Under the pieces are notes generated by a model. The model was given only the letters and a program-made list of their open reading frames with translations, searched no databases and was not told the DNA's origin. A stretch of DNA of 64,000 bases from Candidatus Heimdallarchaeota archaeon (GTDB lineage Archaea; Asgardarchaeota; Heimdallarchaeia; Heimdallarchaeales; Kariarchaeaceae), in NCBI GenBank assembly GCA_026702845.1, contig JADCLS010000017.1:1-64000 (forward strand), written 5' to 3'. The position numbers and the translations under genes were made by a program. Below are positions 51,896 through 61,463 of this stretch, one piece after another; the stretch's first letter is position 1; the number at the start of each line of letters is the position of its first letter.

Positions 51896-53851
51896 ATGAA
51901 ACCATTGTGGGTACCTTCTAGAGAGAGGATTGAGCAGGCAAATATAACCAAATACATGAATTTTCTGAATACTCGCTTCTCTCTTGATTTAAAGAGCTAC
52001 AATGATGTGTATCAGTTTTCTATAGATAAACCTGCAGAGTTTTGGCATTCCATTTGGGACTTTACCAAGATCAAGTATTCCCGGAATTTTGATGAGGTAG
52101 TCAGTGACTTGCCATCGTTTGCACCAGAAACAAGATGGTTCAGAGGTGCTAAGCTAAACTTTGCTGAGAACTTATTGAGATATCGTGATGATCGTGATGC
52201 CATTCTATCTAAATTGGAGGGAAATGAGGTCAGAAGGATAAATTACAAGTTACTCTACACCCTAGTTGCAAGAGTATCCAATGCTTTGAGATCCCATGGT
52301 ATCCAGCCAGGTGATAGAATTGTTGCTTATATGCCCAATATCCCTCAAACCATTATATACATGCTTGCTGCTACCTCCATAGGGGCTACATGGGCCTCCT
52401 GTGGTGCTGAACTCGGTGAAGGTGCAGCTCTGGATAGATTGGGTCAGATCGACCCCAAGATCCTATTCACTGTTGATGCGTATATCTACAAAGGTCAGGA
52501 ATTCGATCATCTAACAAAGGTAAAATACTTGTCTGATAATATGCCAACTCTTGAAAAAATCGTCATTCTACCCTATATCAATTATGAACTCGATCTCTCG
52601 GAGATTCCAAAGGCATGTTCTGCTCTTTCTTTCGAATCAAAAGTTGAGGAAATCAGATTTGAGCAACTAGACTTTGATCATCCCCTATTTATCATGTTCT
52701 CTTCTGGTACAACTGGTAAACCCAAATGTATGGTGCAATCTGCGGGTGGTGTACTCATCAATCATCTCAAGGAGTTGGTTCTCCATACAGATCTCAAACG
52801 CTCCGATGCGATGCTGTATCTCAGCTCACCAAGCTGGATGATGTGGAACTGGTCTGTATCTGCCTTGGCCGTTGGGGCTACAGTCGCCATCTATGATGGT
52901 AATCCCCTCTATCCTGATTGGCAGGTGATCTGGGAATATATCGAACAGGAAAAGATTAGCGTATTTGGATGTTCAGCCACGTATATTCACTACCTCAAGA
53001 GTGTGGGTGCTTCACCTAGGAACTATGATCTTACTGCTTTACGCGAAATCTCCCAGACTGGATCTGCATTATCCGATGAAGGATTTGATTATGTTTACAA
53101 GGAGATCAAAGAAGATCTTCACTTCAATTCAATCAGTGGAGGAACAGATATTAATGGTTGTTTTGCAGCAGGAGTACCCATACTACCAGTATACAAGGGT
53201 CAGTTACAGGCACGAGCACTGGGTATGAAAGTGGTTGCATATAACCTTGATGCAGTACCAGTTTATGATGAGCAAGGTGAATTGATCTGTGAACAGGCAA
53301 CTCCATCCATGCCTCTTTACTTCTGGGATGATGGAGATAATACAAAATATCACAATGCCTATTTCAATGAGTATCAAGATAAAAAAGTATGGCGTCATGG
53401 AGATTACATCTCGATTCATTCGAAAACAGGGGGGGTGAGTTTCTATGGCCGATCTGATTCAGTGTTAAAACCATCTGGTGTGCGAATAGGTACTGCAGAG
53501 ATTTATAACATAGTCGAGGAGATACCTGGAGTTCTTGATAGCCTTGCTATAGGACAGCAATGGAATGATGATCAACGCATCCTTCTCTTCATTATGCTAA
53601 AAGAAGGGATCGAGTTGTCTGAAGGCCTGCAACGCACTATTCGCAATGAATTGAAAATAAAAGGATCTCCACGCCATGTACCTGCAATTATTCTTCATGC
53701 TCCGGATATCCCATACACATTCTCAGGTAAGAAAATTGCTTCTGCTATCACTAATATTATCCATGGTCGTGAAGTGACAAATGAGGGTGCTATGCGAAAT
53801 CCAGAATGCCTTGCATATTATAGACAAGTACAAAAAGAATTACAGGAATGA
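51896..53851 (+). CDS. Acetoacetyl-CoA synthetase
   Basis: About 651 residues from the ATG at 51896 (MKPLWVPSRERIEQAN), where the family normally starts; in-frame alternatives are 51881 and a TTG at 51848. An ANL-superfamily acyl-CoA ligase: IMFSSGTTGKPK (P-loop), SSPSWMMWNWSVSALAVGATV and SISGGTDINGCF are characteristic of acetoacetate-CoA ligases, followed by WRHGDY and FYGRSDSVLKPSGVRIGTAEI, and a C-terminal GKKIASAI lysine. It activates acetoacetate to acetoacetyl-CoA using ATP, linking ketone bodies to thiolase and isoprenoid or butyrate metabolism. The next gene overlaps its stop as ATGA. Confidence 0.9.
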   Translation: MKPLWVPSRERIEQANITKYMNFLNTRFSLDLKSYNDVYQFSIDKPAEFWHSIWDFTKIKYSRNFDEVVSDLPSFAPETRWFRGAKLNFAENLLRYRDDRDAILSKLEGNEVRRINYKLLYTLVARVSNALRSHGIQPGDRIVAYMPNIPQTIIYMLAATSIGATWASCGAELGEGAALDRLGQIDPKILFTVDAYIYKGQEFDHLTKVKYLSDNMPTLEKIVILPYINYELDLSEIPKACSALSFESKVEEIRFEQLDFDHPLFIMFSSGTTGKPKCMVQSAGGVLINHLKELVLHTDLKRSDAMLYLSSPSWMMWNWSVSALAVGATVAIYDGNPLYPDWQVIWEYIEQEKISVFGCSATYIHYLKSVGASPRNYDLTALREISQTGSALSDEGFDYVYKEIKEDLHFNSISGGTDINGCFAAGVPILPVYKGQLQARALGMKVVAYNLDAVPVYDEQGELICEQATPSMPLYFWDDGDNTKYHNAYFNEYQDKKVWRHGDYISIHSKTGGVSFYGRSDSVLKPSGVRIGTAEIYNIVEEIPGVLDSLAIGQQWNDDQRILLFIMLKEGIELSEGLQRTIRNELKIKGSPRHVPAIILHAPDIPYTFSGKKIASAITNIIHGREVTNEGAMRNPECLAYYRQVQKELQE

Positions 53852-54639
53852 GTAACTTAGTTACTATGAGTAAGAATCGAAGAGATACAAGACGAAAAGA
53901 GAATCCCAAAGTTCAACGTAAGAGATATAATCTGTCATTCAATCAGTTGATCAAAGAATTCGAACGGATAGAGGGATTTTATTCCCTGAGTGAGGAATCT
54001 TATAATGATATTAGTAAGGATGATCTGACATTTTTTGACCTTGAAATTGAACATGAGGAGCAGTATATAGAAGCAATAACTCAATTGTACCATGAATTAT
54101 TAGATCCACTATTCCTGAGTACCTGGTTGATCTTCCCCAGGGAATACCTTAATCATCTCCAAACGGAAGCAGAATTTGATCATCAGATTATTGCAATGAA
54201 TAAATTATCAGAGATTACACAATTTGCATCAGAAGAAATCCGATATGAATTTCCTGATACTAGTGTTATTCCACCTAAGATCTTTCCTGGTCACAGACAA
54301 TATCGCTCCATCACCACCATAATTGAACATGTAATGGAAACTGATCAGAAATATGATACTCTGCTGGGTATTATTGATGCTCTGGTGGATGAAGTGGTTG
54401 ATTTGATTATTAAACAAAATTATGATGCCTTTACGCCTGAGCAATTACTGTGGAAAACACTTGTATTTTGTGAATTTGAAAGAATTTTGCCATTTATGGA
54501 TGAAGAACTTGATAAGGATATTATACGTGAAAATTTACTTAAACTGCAGCAATTTGCTATTGAGAAAGAATATTATTCAATTTCTGATCATATTGGATAT
54601 TATCTTGAATCTGAGATGGAGATCGGAGAGGAAGATTAA
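53848..54639 (+). CDS. Hypothetical protein coupled to acetoacetyl-CoA synthetase
   Basis: A 263-residue acidic helical protein overlapping the preceding stop (ATGA). The first 30 residues are basic (KNRRDTRRKENPKVQRKRY); the rest is rich in Glu/Asp and Leu, with alternating helices (FLSTWLIFPREYLNHL, LLGIIDALVDEVVDLII). No catalytic motif or known family is recognised. Tight coupling to the ligase suggests co-expression, but a link with ketone-body metabolism is not visible in the sequence. Its stop overlaps the convergent bactofilin-like gene by four bases. Confidence 0.6.
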   Translation: MSNLVTMSKNRRDTRRKENPKVQRKRYNLSFNQLIKEFERIEGFYSLSEESYNDISKDDLTFFDLEIEHEEQYIEAITQLYHELLDPLFLSTWLIFPREYLNHLQTEAEFDHQIIAMNKLSEITQFASEEIRYEFPDTSVIPPKIFPGHRQYRSITTIIEHVMETDQKYDTLLGIIDALVDEVVDLIIKQNYDAFTPEQLLWKTLVFCEFERILPFMDEELDKDIIRENLLKLQQFAIEKEYYSISDHIGYYLESEMEIGEED

Positions 54640-55616
54640 GCGTCGGAAACTTCAAAATCCTTTGGATCTATCTGCTCAGTAGAAAATTCATCATCAGGTA
54701 ATTCAATCGTATTGACATATTTTATTTTACCATCAATTTTTACATTGGGGCCGATTTTCACATCGTGACCATAGACATCACCCTTGACATGAACATAGGA
54801 TAGATCTACAGTGTTTCCACGTACATCTTTTTCAATCACAAGTTCACTGAATGTTTGTATGCCATTCATGACAGAAGGGATAAATGAGGTAACCATCCTG
54901 GATATAAAGCTACCAAGAGCTGGGATACTATCCAGTTCCTCTGCTTCCTTGGATAATTTACTAACATCATCTCCTTCTCTTGCTTTCTTGGATACTTCGA
55001 TGAGATCTGCCTGTAAATTGCCTCCAATCACACCTCCACCGTTAGAAATGAATTCCTTAACCAAAACATTTCCTGCAATATCCAATTTACCAGATATTTT
55101 TAATAATGCTGTAGATTTAATCTCAGGGCAGCTGATTTTTCCAGATATCTTAGCATCATCACCCAAAACGATTTTACCCTTACTCATCACCTTACCTGAT
55201 ATTTTAACGGAATTTGTGAAATAGGTATCACCTTCTGAGGTTAATCCACCTGAAATCTTGACAACATCACCGAATTTTGCATCTCCCTCAACATTTAACT
55301 TACCTGAAATTTTGGTGAATCCAACAACGGATAGATCCCCGTTAATATTTGCTGAACCCGAGATAGTCATACTCTCACATTTTAATGATTGTTCTGTGGA
55401 AAGCTTACCTGATACTTTCACAGGACCATCGACCACATCACTAGTCAATTTGGTAAAACCAGTTGCAACCACTTTATGTTTTTTGTCTTCTTTTGTACTT
55501 ACAGTAGAATCAAGTATATCAAGATCTTCGAATTTCTTTAGGAGAGATTCATACTCTTCTTGATCAATTTCTCCTGCATCTAATTTCTGTTTTAGTTTTT
55601 CTTTCACTGATGACAT
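54636..55616 (-). CDS. Bactofilin-like polymer-forming beta-helix protein
   Basis: A 326-residue protein. Residues 1-32 resemble a SHOCT oligomerisation helix pair (KLDAGEIDQEEYESLLKKFEDL). Residues 65-200 hold seven near-repeats of (K/T)ISGK about 20 residues apart (GPVKVSGKL, MTISGSA, FTKISGKL, VVKISGGL, SVKISGKV, DAKISGKI, LLKISGKL), the right-handed beta-helix signature of bactofilins, which polymerise without nucleotide. A helical insert (about 225-260) interrupts a second beta-helix part (DVRGNTVDLSYVHVKGDVYGHDVKIG). It may form a filament or a membrane-associated scaffold. Assignment is by pattern; cell-biological role unknown. Confidence 0.72.
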   Translation of the reverse strand: MSSVKEKLKQKLDAGEIDQEEYESLLKKFEDLDILDSTVSTKEDKKHKVVATGFTKLTSDVVDGPVKVSGKLSTEQSLKCESMTISGSANINGDLSVVGFTKISGKLNVEGDAKFGDVVKISGGLTSEGDTYFTNSVKISGKVMSKGKIVLGDDAKISGKISCPEIKSTALLKISGKLDIAGNVLVKEFISNGGGVIGGNLQADLIEVSKKAREGDDVSKLSKEAEELDSIPALGSFISRMVTSFIPSVMNGIQTFSELVIEKDVRGNTVDLSYVHVKGDVYGHDVKIGPNVKIDGKIKYVNTIELPDDEFSTEQIDPKDFEVSDA

Positions 55617-55832
55617 ATTTATGCACCTAAGTTATATTGGTTTCCGGTATATATAAGCTAAGTCAAATTTTATGTTATAAGGTCTTAACTGAATGGCATT
55701 ACCATTAACTCATCGGTTTAACCTTCAACTGAGATTTTTTTATTCAATTTTTATTATTATTTATTCAAATTTCTATATGCGGATAATTCTACTAACAAAT
55801 ATTTAATTAGCTCCCATGGTCAGATTATTTAG

Positions 55833-57695
55833 ATGGATATTCTTCATCAGAATTTTCTAGAAAATCGGTATCCGGAAGTAATGAATCGGATTTTATCTCT
55901 AGAAGGCCAATTAGAGCAAGAAGAATATCTACCTTTTGCTATTCTCAAATTACGAGTACTTTATCGACTTGATCAGTACCAGCAGTTGAAGGCTGATATC
56001 TACAAGTATCGACCCCTGATTTCAAATCCCATGGAACGTATTCAAATTGATTTTCTGGATCTCTTAGCAGATTACGAGCTTGGCACACATAAAAATATCA
56101 TCCCAATGTTGAGTGAATTACTGAAACGTATTGAACCTGTATCTGGAGTGCGAGCCCATAGCATTAGAGCATCGATACTAACTGAACTGGGGAAAAACCA
56201 GTTATTTGATGCAAATTTTGATCTAGCATTGGAGACCTTAGAAAGAGCAGTTCAAGAGTTTGAATTGAGTGATGAACAAATTCGTGCTTCTCGATGTTTG
56301 AGTTATATGGGTCTTGTGCACGCCTATCGTGGAGAATTGAGTAAAGGCTTGAATTATCAGTTCAAGGCATTATCCATGGTTGAGAGTGAGTATCCTCTGC
56401 GTTTAGGTGCAATTCATAATAATTTCGGATTGATCTATCAACAAAAAGGCGACCTTGTTGAGGCAGCAGAACGATTTCAACTTGCCTTGGAAACATTCAC
56501 TAAAGCTGGGATGCTGCAATCAGCTAGTATACCTCTTTCCAATCTTGGAGTGATCTATCTAGAGAGAGGAATGTTACAAGAAGCACTTGAGAAATTTATG
56601 CTTGTATTAGAGATTGATGAAGGATACAGAAATGTATACAATTTGTCTGATACCTATTATTATTTGATATTCATTAATATCGAGATGAATAATATGGATG
56701 AGGCAAGGCAGCTCATTGATACCTTCGAAACTATGATAGAAGGCAGTGAAAACCCTGTGGTATTGCAACGTTTTAATATTGTACGAGCTCGTTTCCTAGC
56801 TAAGAGTAATCGCATTATTGATAAGGGTAAAGCACAGGAACTCCTTTGGAATATCATCAAAGGATCGATTGTAGATTATAACATCTTTGTGGATGCACAA
56901 TTGGCATTTTGTGATCTACTAATTGATGAGATGCAGATAACTGGAGAAGAGGAGATAATCATTCAATTACTTTCAGTTCTAAATGAGATGGAAGAACATG
57001 CAAACCGTGAGGGATCATACATCAACCTTTCCAAGGTGTTTATTCTGAAATCACAGATTTGGTTGCTTCAAATGCATGTAGATTGTGCATATGAGTACCT
57101 TGATACTGCTGCAGATATTGTAAGCAAACATCAGATCAAATCTCTAGATGAACGAATATCCCATCTCTATGATGAATTATTGCGTTTTGAAAAGATATGG
57201 GCGGAACGAGACATAAGTCTAAAGGAGAGAATAAAAGAAATCAATCTCTCCAATCTAGTACACCGAATGCTTTACAGTGAGGCTGAGCCCACCATCGAGG
57301 AGAATCCTGAATTATTCATCATTATGAAGAGGAATGGAATGCGTGTGTACTCCTATAATTTTAGTTCGGAGATTGGCTTGCATGAGGAACTGATCTCTGG
57401 TTTACTCACCTCTATGTATGGTTTATCCAATCAGATCTTTGATTCTAATAAGGATACGATGCAAAGGATACAACATGATAAATATAATGTAATCATAAAG
57501 GCCAGGGATGATCTACTATTTTGTTATGCATTTCTTGGCCCCAGTTTTCAAGCAGTGAAAAAAATCAATTCACTTGTGAACATACTTATAGAATCGGATG
57601 CTATATGGGAAGCTTTGAACAGATTGGCATATATTTTGACAGAACAGGAAATTAAAGGAATGAATATGATTATTGAGGATTTCTTTTTAGAGTGA
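55833..57695 (+). CDS. TPR protein with C-terminal longin/roadblock-like domain
   Basis: A 620-residue protein. About a dozen TPR units fill residues 35-460; the clearest are YMGLVHAYRGELSKGLNYQF and NFGLIYQQKGDLVEAAERFQ. Residues 490-615 form a different domain: strand-turn FIIMKRNGMRVYSYNFSS, helix LHEELISGLLTSMYGLS, strands NVIIKARDDLLFCYAFLG and a final long helix, the longin/roadblock pattern seen in other proteins here. The TPR part would bind partner peptides; the longin-like part could bind a GTPase. The GTPase fusion gene follows 88 bases downstream on the same strand. Confidence 0.78.
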   Translation: MDILHQNFLENRYPEVMNRILSLEGQLEQEEYLPFAILKLRVLYRLDQYQQLKADIYKYRPLISNPMERIQIDFLDLLADYELGTHKNIIPMLSELLKRIEPVSGVRAHSIRASILTELGKNQLFDANFDLALETLERAVQEFELSDEQIRASRCLSYMGLVHAYRGELSKGLNYQFKALSMVESEYPLRLGAIHNNFGLIYQQKGDLVEAAERFQLALETFTKAGMLQSASIPLSNLGVIYLERGMLQEALEKFMLVLEIDEGYRNVYNLSDTYYYLIFINIEMNNMDEARQLIDTFETMIEGSENPVVLQRFNIVRARFLAKSNRIIDKGKAQELLWNIIKGSIVDYNIFVDAQLAFCDLLIDEMQITGEEEIIIQLLSVLNEMEEHANREGSYINLSKVFILKSQIWLLQMHVDCAYEYLDTAADIVSKHQIKSLDERISHLYDELLRFEKIWAERDISLKERIKEINLSNLVHRMLYSEAEPTIEENPELFIIMKRNGMRVYSYNFSSEIGLHEELISGLLTSMYGLSNQIFDSNKDTMQRIQHDKYNVIIKARDDLLFCYAFLGPSFQAVKKINSLVNILIESDAIWEALNRLAYILTEQEIKGMNMIIEDFFLE

Positions 57696-57783
57696 AAAGT
57701 GTAGTCAAAGACCTTTTAAATATTTTTTTTACAAACCAATCCCGAAATTTTATTTAACCTTCTCTAGTTTATCACAGTATTGA

Positions 57784-58938
57784 ATGTCTGATTTGAATGC
57801 GAAAGATGAGAATGTGAAAGGAGCAGTAAAGTTCAAGGTAGTTCTCATCGGGAACCCATTTGTTGGGAAATCTAGCTTGCGTCGTGCATATCTAGGTGAG
57901 CATTTCACATCAAACTATATTGAAACTATAGGTTCAGACTTCAGTTTCAAATCATTTAGACATGAATCAGGTAGAATGATCAATATAAGCATTTGGGATC
58001 TTGCAGGACAGATAGAATATAAATCTACACATCCTCTGTATTATCGAGGTGCACTTGGAGCTCTGGTGGTATATTCTATTGTTGATCGACAATCATTTAT
58101 TGATATACCGAATTGGATCAGCGAATTCTATAAAGGAACTAATTCTGAGGATCATCCACTTCTGATCATGGCAAATAAAATAGATCTGAGGGAGGATGAG
58201 CAATCATGTGTTTCTGAGGAGGAACATGAGGGACTGATCACTCAACTACGAGAGACCTATCCTGACAGTTCGATAGATTCTATCATGGTGAGTGCAAAGA
58301 AGGGAGAAAATGTCGAATTAGGGTTTAAATCATTCACCAATCAGATATTGACTTGGATCGATCAGAAATCCAAAAAAACCAGACCAAATCATATTATCAA
58401 AGATATGAACCTCAATTTTCCCTCTTCGGTTCTAATGACCATGAACCAACTTTCAGGCCCTGTATTGGTGGCAAGTTCTCCACCCCTGCAGAATTTCTCC
58501 TCTGATCAACGCAGTATCATTAATACGCATGTGATCAAGTTAGTGTCATCACTAGATTTTGAGGATATTGTGTTTCATTCCAACGTGATAGGAGTGTATC
58601 CATGGACAGTACCCAAGGGTTCATTGAGATTCATAGCATTTGTACTTGAAAATAAAAAAGCTAGAGGTCAAAAAGAATTATTCATTATCGGATTAAATAT
58701 AAATCGAGAAATCAATACAATAATTGATGGTTTGAAAGGAATAGTAAATGGGTATTTACATGGTTCAATGAATAAATTTGCTAGACTTCACAGCCGAACT
58801 AAGTTGAATATCGTTGTTGAACAAGCTGACCTAGAGAGTAAAAAGGAAGAAATATCTGAGATAGAAGATCTTCTGCTAAGTCTGAGAATAAAATCAGAAC
58901 AAGCTGTCGAATCATGGTATAATTTGAATGAATCATAA
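57784..58938 (+). CDS. Rab-like GTPase fused to a longin-like domain
   Basis: A 384-residue protein. Residues 17-190 are a Ras-superfamily GTPase with G1 GNPFVGKS (23-30), Thr48 in YIETIGSDF, G3 DLAGQ (72-76), G4 NKID (131-134) and an SAK loop near 180. Residues 215-345 form a second domain (VLMTMNQLSGPVLVASSPP, then helix and strands FIAFVLEN, LFIIGLNI, long helix) that resembles a longin-like domain, followed by a C-terminal coiled coil (355-380). Such a cis arrangement of switch and adaptor is unusual. A regulator of membrane or cytoskeletal processes is inferred from the families. Confidence 0.85.
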   Translation: MSDLNAKDENVKGAVKFKVVLIGNPFVGKSSLRRAYLGEHFTSNYIETIGSDFSFKSFRHESGRMINISIWDLAGQIEYKSTHPLYYRGALGALVVYSIVDRQSFIDIPNWISEFYKGTNSEDHPLLIMANKIDLREDEQSCVSEEEHEGLITQLRETYPDSSIDSIMVSAKKGENVELGFKSFTNQILTWIDQKSKKTRPNHIIKDMNLNFPSSVLMTMNQLSGPVLVASSPPLQNFSSDQRSIINTHVIKLVSSLDFEDIVFHSNVIGVYPWTVPKGSLRFIAFVLENKKARGQKELFIIGLNINREINTIIDGLKGIVNGYLHGSMNKFARLHSRTKLNIVVEQADLESKKEEISEIEDLLLSLRIKSEQAVESWYNLNES

Positions 58939-59020
58939 ATCAAAAGAACTTAGCAATATCTGATTAAAAATTTATATTTTGATAAAAAATGCTTAATAAT
59001 TAGAATAATTATACAAGGTA

Positions 59021-60004
59021 ATGAATTTATCAGAAACCCTTGATAATTGGTTTGATAACGGGGATTTGAACCTTAATACCCTTGTCAAAGCATTAAACTT
59101 ATCCTCAGTTATCTGGCTTACTATTCACAATGGTGAGATACACCTGAAGGATAAATGTAAGGGAATATCTGATGAAACACTAGATTTATTGGCTCAGTAT
59201 CCGGATTTCTCTAAAATAAAGGGATCTGGTACTCTGAAGATTGGAGATCAATCATTTAAAGTCATCAATTCCTTCTTTGTTGATGGTGATAAACACATCA
59301 TCATCAGTGAGGATATGCTCTTTGATTATAATGAGGTGAAATTTGTCTTAAGTACTGGAATACGAGTAATAATTCTGAGTGATATGAGGAATTTTCTACA
59401 AGATTCAGTTAACCTAGTATATTCTGATCCTCAATCTCTTTCTGAGATGTCTTTATCAAAAATTCCTCCAGCATTTGTTGATGCAGTGATTCCTGTTGCC
59501 ACGTATTCTGTGGTCAATGAATCCTTTGGTCCTCATTTTATCAGTACATGTCCAGTAGAATTCAATAGTTATAATAATATGCTATTTGTGGTCAATATCT
59601 ATTCCACTCTAAATTCAGAACAAATCGCTCGTCATGGGCAAGTAATAAACTCTACACCCACATCAATTCCAGAAGATGGTGAGACTCTGTCTATCGTTTT
59701 CACCATCCCCAATGATGATGCTAGAGGTGGATTTGAGATTCATGGCCTAAGTGTGGTCATCACACAGAATTTTCTTAATATCTCTAAGGGCCTACTAATA
59801 CAGATGAAGAGTATTATGTTCTCTGTTGTGGAGCAGATTAGGCAGTTAACATTTATGAATAACTGGTGCCTGATTAAGGATGAAATTGCTGCAGAACCAG
59901 TACAAGTAATGATAGAACCACTACTCAAAGGTATGCGAATGCAGTTATCAGCTCTCTTCGCAGTTGAGATTGGACAGAATGAAGTAAATAAGTGGACAAG
60001 ATAG
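59021..60004 (+). CDS. Hypothetical protein downstream of the GTPase fusion
   Basis: A 327-residue soluble protein without recognised family. The first 120 residues (NLNTLVKALNLSSVIWLTIHNGEIHL, IGDQSFKVINSFFVDGDKHIIISEDML) are alternating strands and helices that could be a roadblock- or PAS-like fold. The second half (IPVATYSVVNESFGPHFISTCP, SIVFTIPNDDARGGFEIHGLSVVI) is beta-rich. It is 82 bases downstream of the GTPase gene, same direction. A partner or effector role is suggested only by neighbourhood. Confidence 0.6.
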   Translation: MNLSETLDNWFDNGDLNLNTLVKALNLSSVIWLTIHNGEIHLKDKCKGISDETLDLLAQYPDFSKIKGSGTLKIGDQSFKVINSFFVDGDKHIIISEDMLFDYNEVKFVLSTGIRVIILSDMRNFLQDSVNLVYSDPQSLSEMSLSKIPPAFVDAVIPVATYSVVNESFGPHFISTCPVEFNSYNNMLFVVNIYSTLNSEQIARHGQVINSTPTSIPEDGETLSIVFTIPNDDARGGFEIHGLSVVITQNFLNISKGLLIQMKSIMFSVVEQIRQLTFMNNWCLIKDEIAAEPVQVMIEPLLKGMRMQLSALFAVEIGQNEVNKWTR

Positions 60005-60108
60005 TTTGTTGATAATTGAATGGAAAATACTCCACTATTTGTTGGATTTTGCGTGATTTTACATCGTATACCTTAATTAATAGTAGTTTATCCAAAGAAT
60101 GAGAAGAT

Positions 60109-60363
60109 ATGTATTATTGTAATTCATGTGGAATTGTTAGATTTATGAGTAGACCTGAAAATCGAAATCCTCCCACTACACCAATGGTGATCTTGTTTTG
60201 CAATTATTGTCAAGAAGAGAGTACCTACAGAAGAGTCGCTCCAGAAGATATAGGTGCGGCAAATGACAAAGGTGTGGACAACTCATTGAGAAATCTCTAT
60301 AAAAAATTGACTACACCAATGTCTGAAGCAGAGGATATTAGATTAGATTTCTTAGATGAATAA
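60109..60363 (+). CDS. Small zinc-ribbon protein
   Basis: An 84-residue protein with two Cys pairs, YYCNSCGIVRF at the N-terminus and LFCNYCQEE at about 37-42, forming one zinc ribbon. The rest is acidic and likely flexible. Proteins of this size and type serve as small adaptors in transcription, translation or ubiquitin-like systems. No specific role can be read out. It is the last gene of the plus-strand run that starts at 55833. Confidence 0.65.
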   Translation: MYYCNSCGIVRFMSRPENRNPPTTPMVILFCNYCQEESTYRRVAPEDIGAANDKGVDNSLRNLYKKLTTPMSEAEDIRLDFLDE

Positions 60364-60382
60364 ATGTTAATATTTAGATAAT

Positions 60383-61165
60383 TTATAATTTATCACTCTG
60401 ATCAAGATATGGACCTTTAGGCCTCATTTCTTCAATAGCATCGATTATTCTCTTAACAACCTTTTCCGATGTTTCCTTTCCAGAAGGTAGAGCTCTGAGA
60501 TCCTCAAGATAGATAGGTTTACCGTATCTGATAAGGATATCCAGGGATCTGATTTTCTTCCCATAGGTCACACCCCTACCTACGGGCATAACAAATTCAG
60601 GACCATAAAGAAACACTGGGATGATGGGAACCTCGGCACGATGTGCAAGCATTCCAGAACCTAATTTACCAGTATTACATTTATTATCGGATGGATTCTT
60701 ATGTCTTTGCCCCTCAGGATACCATAATAGATTATCTCCATTGTTTACTCTAGCTATGGCATACTCCACAATTTTTGTGGATTTAGCTCCTTTTCTCACT
60801 GGGAACACATTAAACATAGAAGCAAGGATTCTGAACCACTTATTCTTGAATAATTTTTCATCAGCAATGAAATGGAAGTTATTGACCAATCTCCACAGGT
60901 GGCTGATGGCAAAGAAACTATCAGCATGTGAGACATGATTGGGCATGATAACAAAATTCGTGTTTCGTGGAATGTTTTCCAATCCCTCAATCTTCACGCG
61001 GAATACTTTCTGTGCTAAAACAAGAATGGGACCAGCGATTTTGAACCAAAAATGATTGGTGGCATAACTATAATTGAAGAAATCTGCAGGTCCTTCGATG
61101 CCGGGAGTTGAAAACATGGAGTTTTTTGTACTAACCATATTTTCTTGAGGTAATGGAATTCTCAC
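60383..61165 (-). CDS. PlsC-like 1-acylglycerol-3-phosphate acyltransferase family protein
   Basis: A 260-residue acyltransferase starting with GTG (an ATG lies at codon 10). The catalytic HX4D is NHVSHADSFF (His77, Asp82), the phosphate-binding motif is FPVRKG (about 121-126), the EGxR motif is YPEGQRHKNP (Glu151-Arg154) instead of the usual FPEGTRS, and the fourth block VPIIPVFLYG is present. The family transfers fatty acyl chains to lysophosphatidate and similar acceptors. In an archaeon with ether lipids this is unexpected; it might remodel acylated lipids or be of bacterial origin. No other fatty-acid genes are adjacent. Confidence 0.85.
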   Translation of the reverse strand: MRIPLPQENMVSTKNSMFSTPGIEGPADFFNYSYATNHFWFKIAGPILVLAQKVFRVKIEGLENIPRNTNFVIMPNHVSHADSFFAISHLWRLVNNFHFIADEKLFKNKWFRILASMFNVFPVRKGAKSTKIVEYAIARVNNGDNLLWYPEGQRHKNPSDNKCNTGKLGSGMLAHRAEVPIIPVFLYGPEFVMPVGRGVTYGKKIRSLDILIRYGKPIYLEDLRALPSGKETSEKVVKRIIDAIEEMRPKGPYLDQSDKL

Positions 61166-61364
61166 ATGGTCAAAAATAATTTCACACTTTTAAATATTAT
61201 TACGCGTTATCTAGTTGCTGAAATGAATATAGATAATTTATGTATATCTGTTCAATTTTTTCACAAATTTCCATATCATTTTCCGATTTTATTTTTTAAA
61301 AAACTATATTTCAGATAATTTAGCCCAATTTTACGATTTTTCCATAAGAGTATAGGAATTTTAA

Positions 61365-61377
61365 TACGATTATCGTA
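61365..61377. promoter_or_regulatory. Perfect palindrome TACGAT-T-ATCGTA with nearby half-site
   Basis: This inverted repeat lies in the 298-bp AT-rich spacer (61166-61463) between the HIT gene and the PlsC-like gene, both leftward. A half-site TACGAT is at 61332-61337. Its position, about 200 bases upstream of the PlsC-like start, would fit an operator for that gene. Nothing else is visible in the spacer. Confidence 0.3.
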
Positions 61378-61463
61378 AATATACTATTCGGCGGATTATA
61401 TTAGCATAGAATACCATATTTGAATAAAATGGATAAAATTATAGTTATTATTTATAGTATTTA

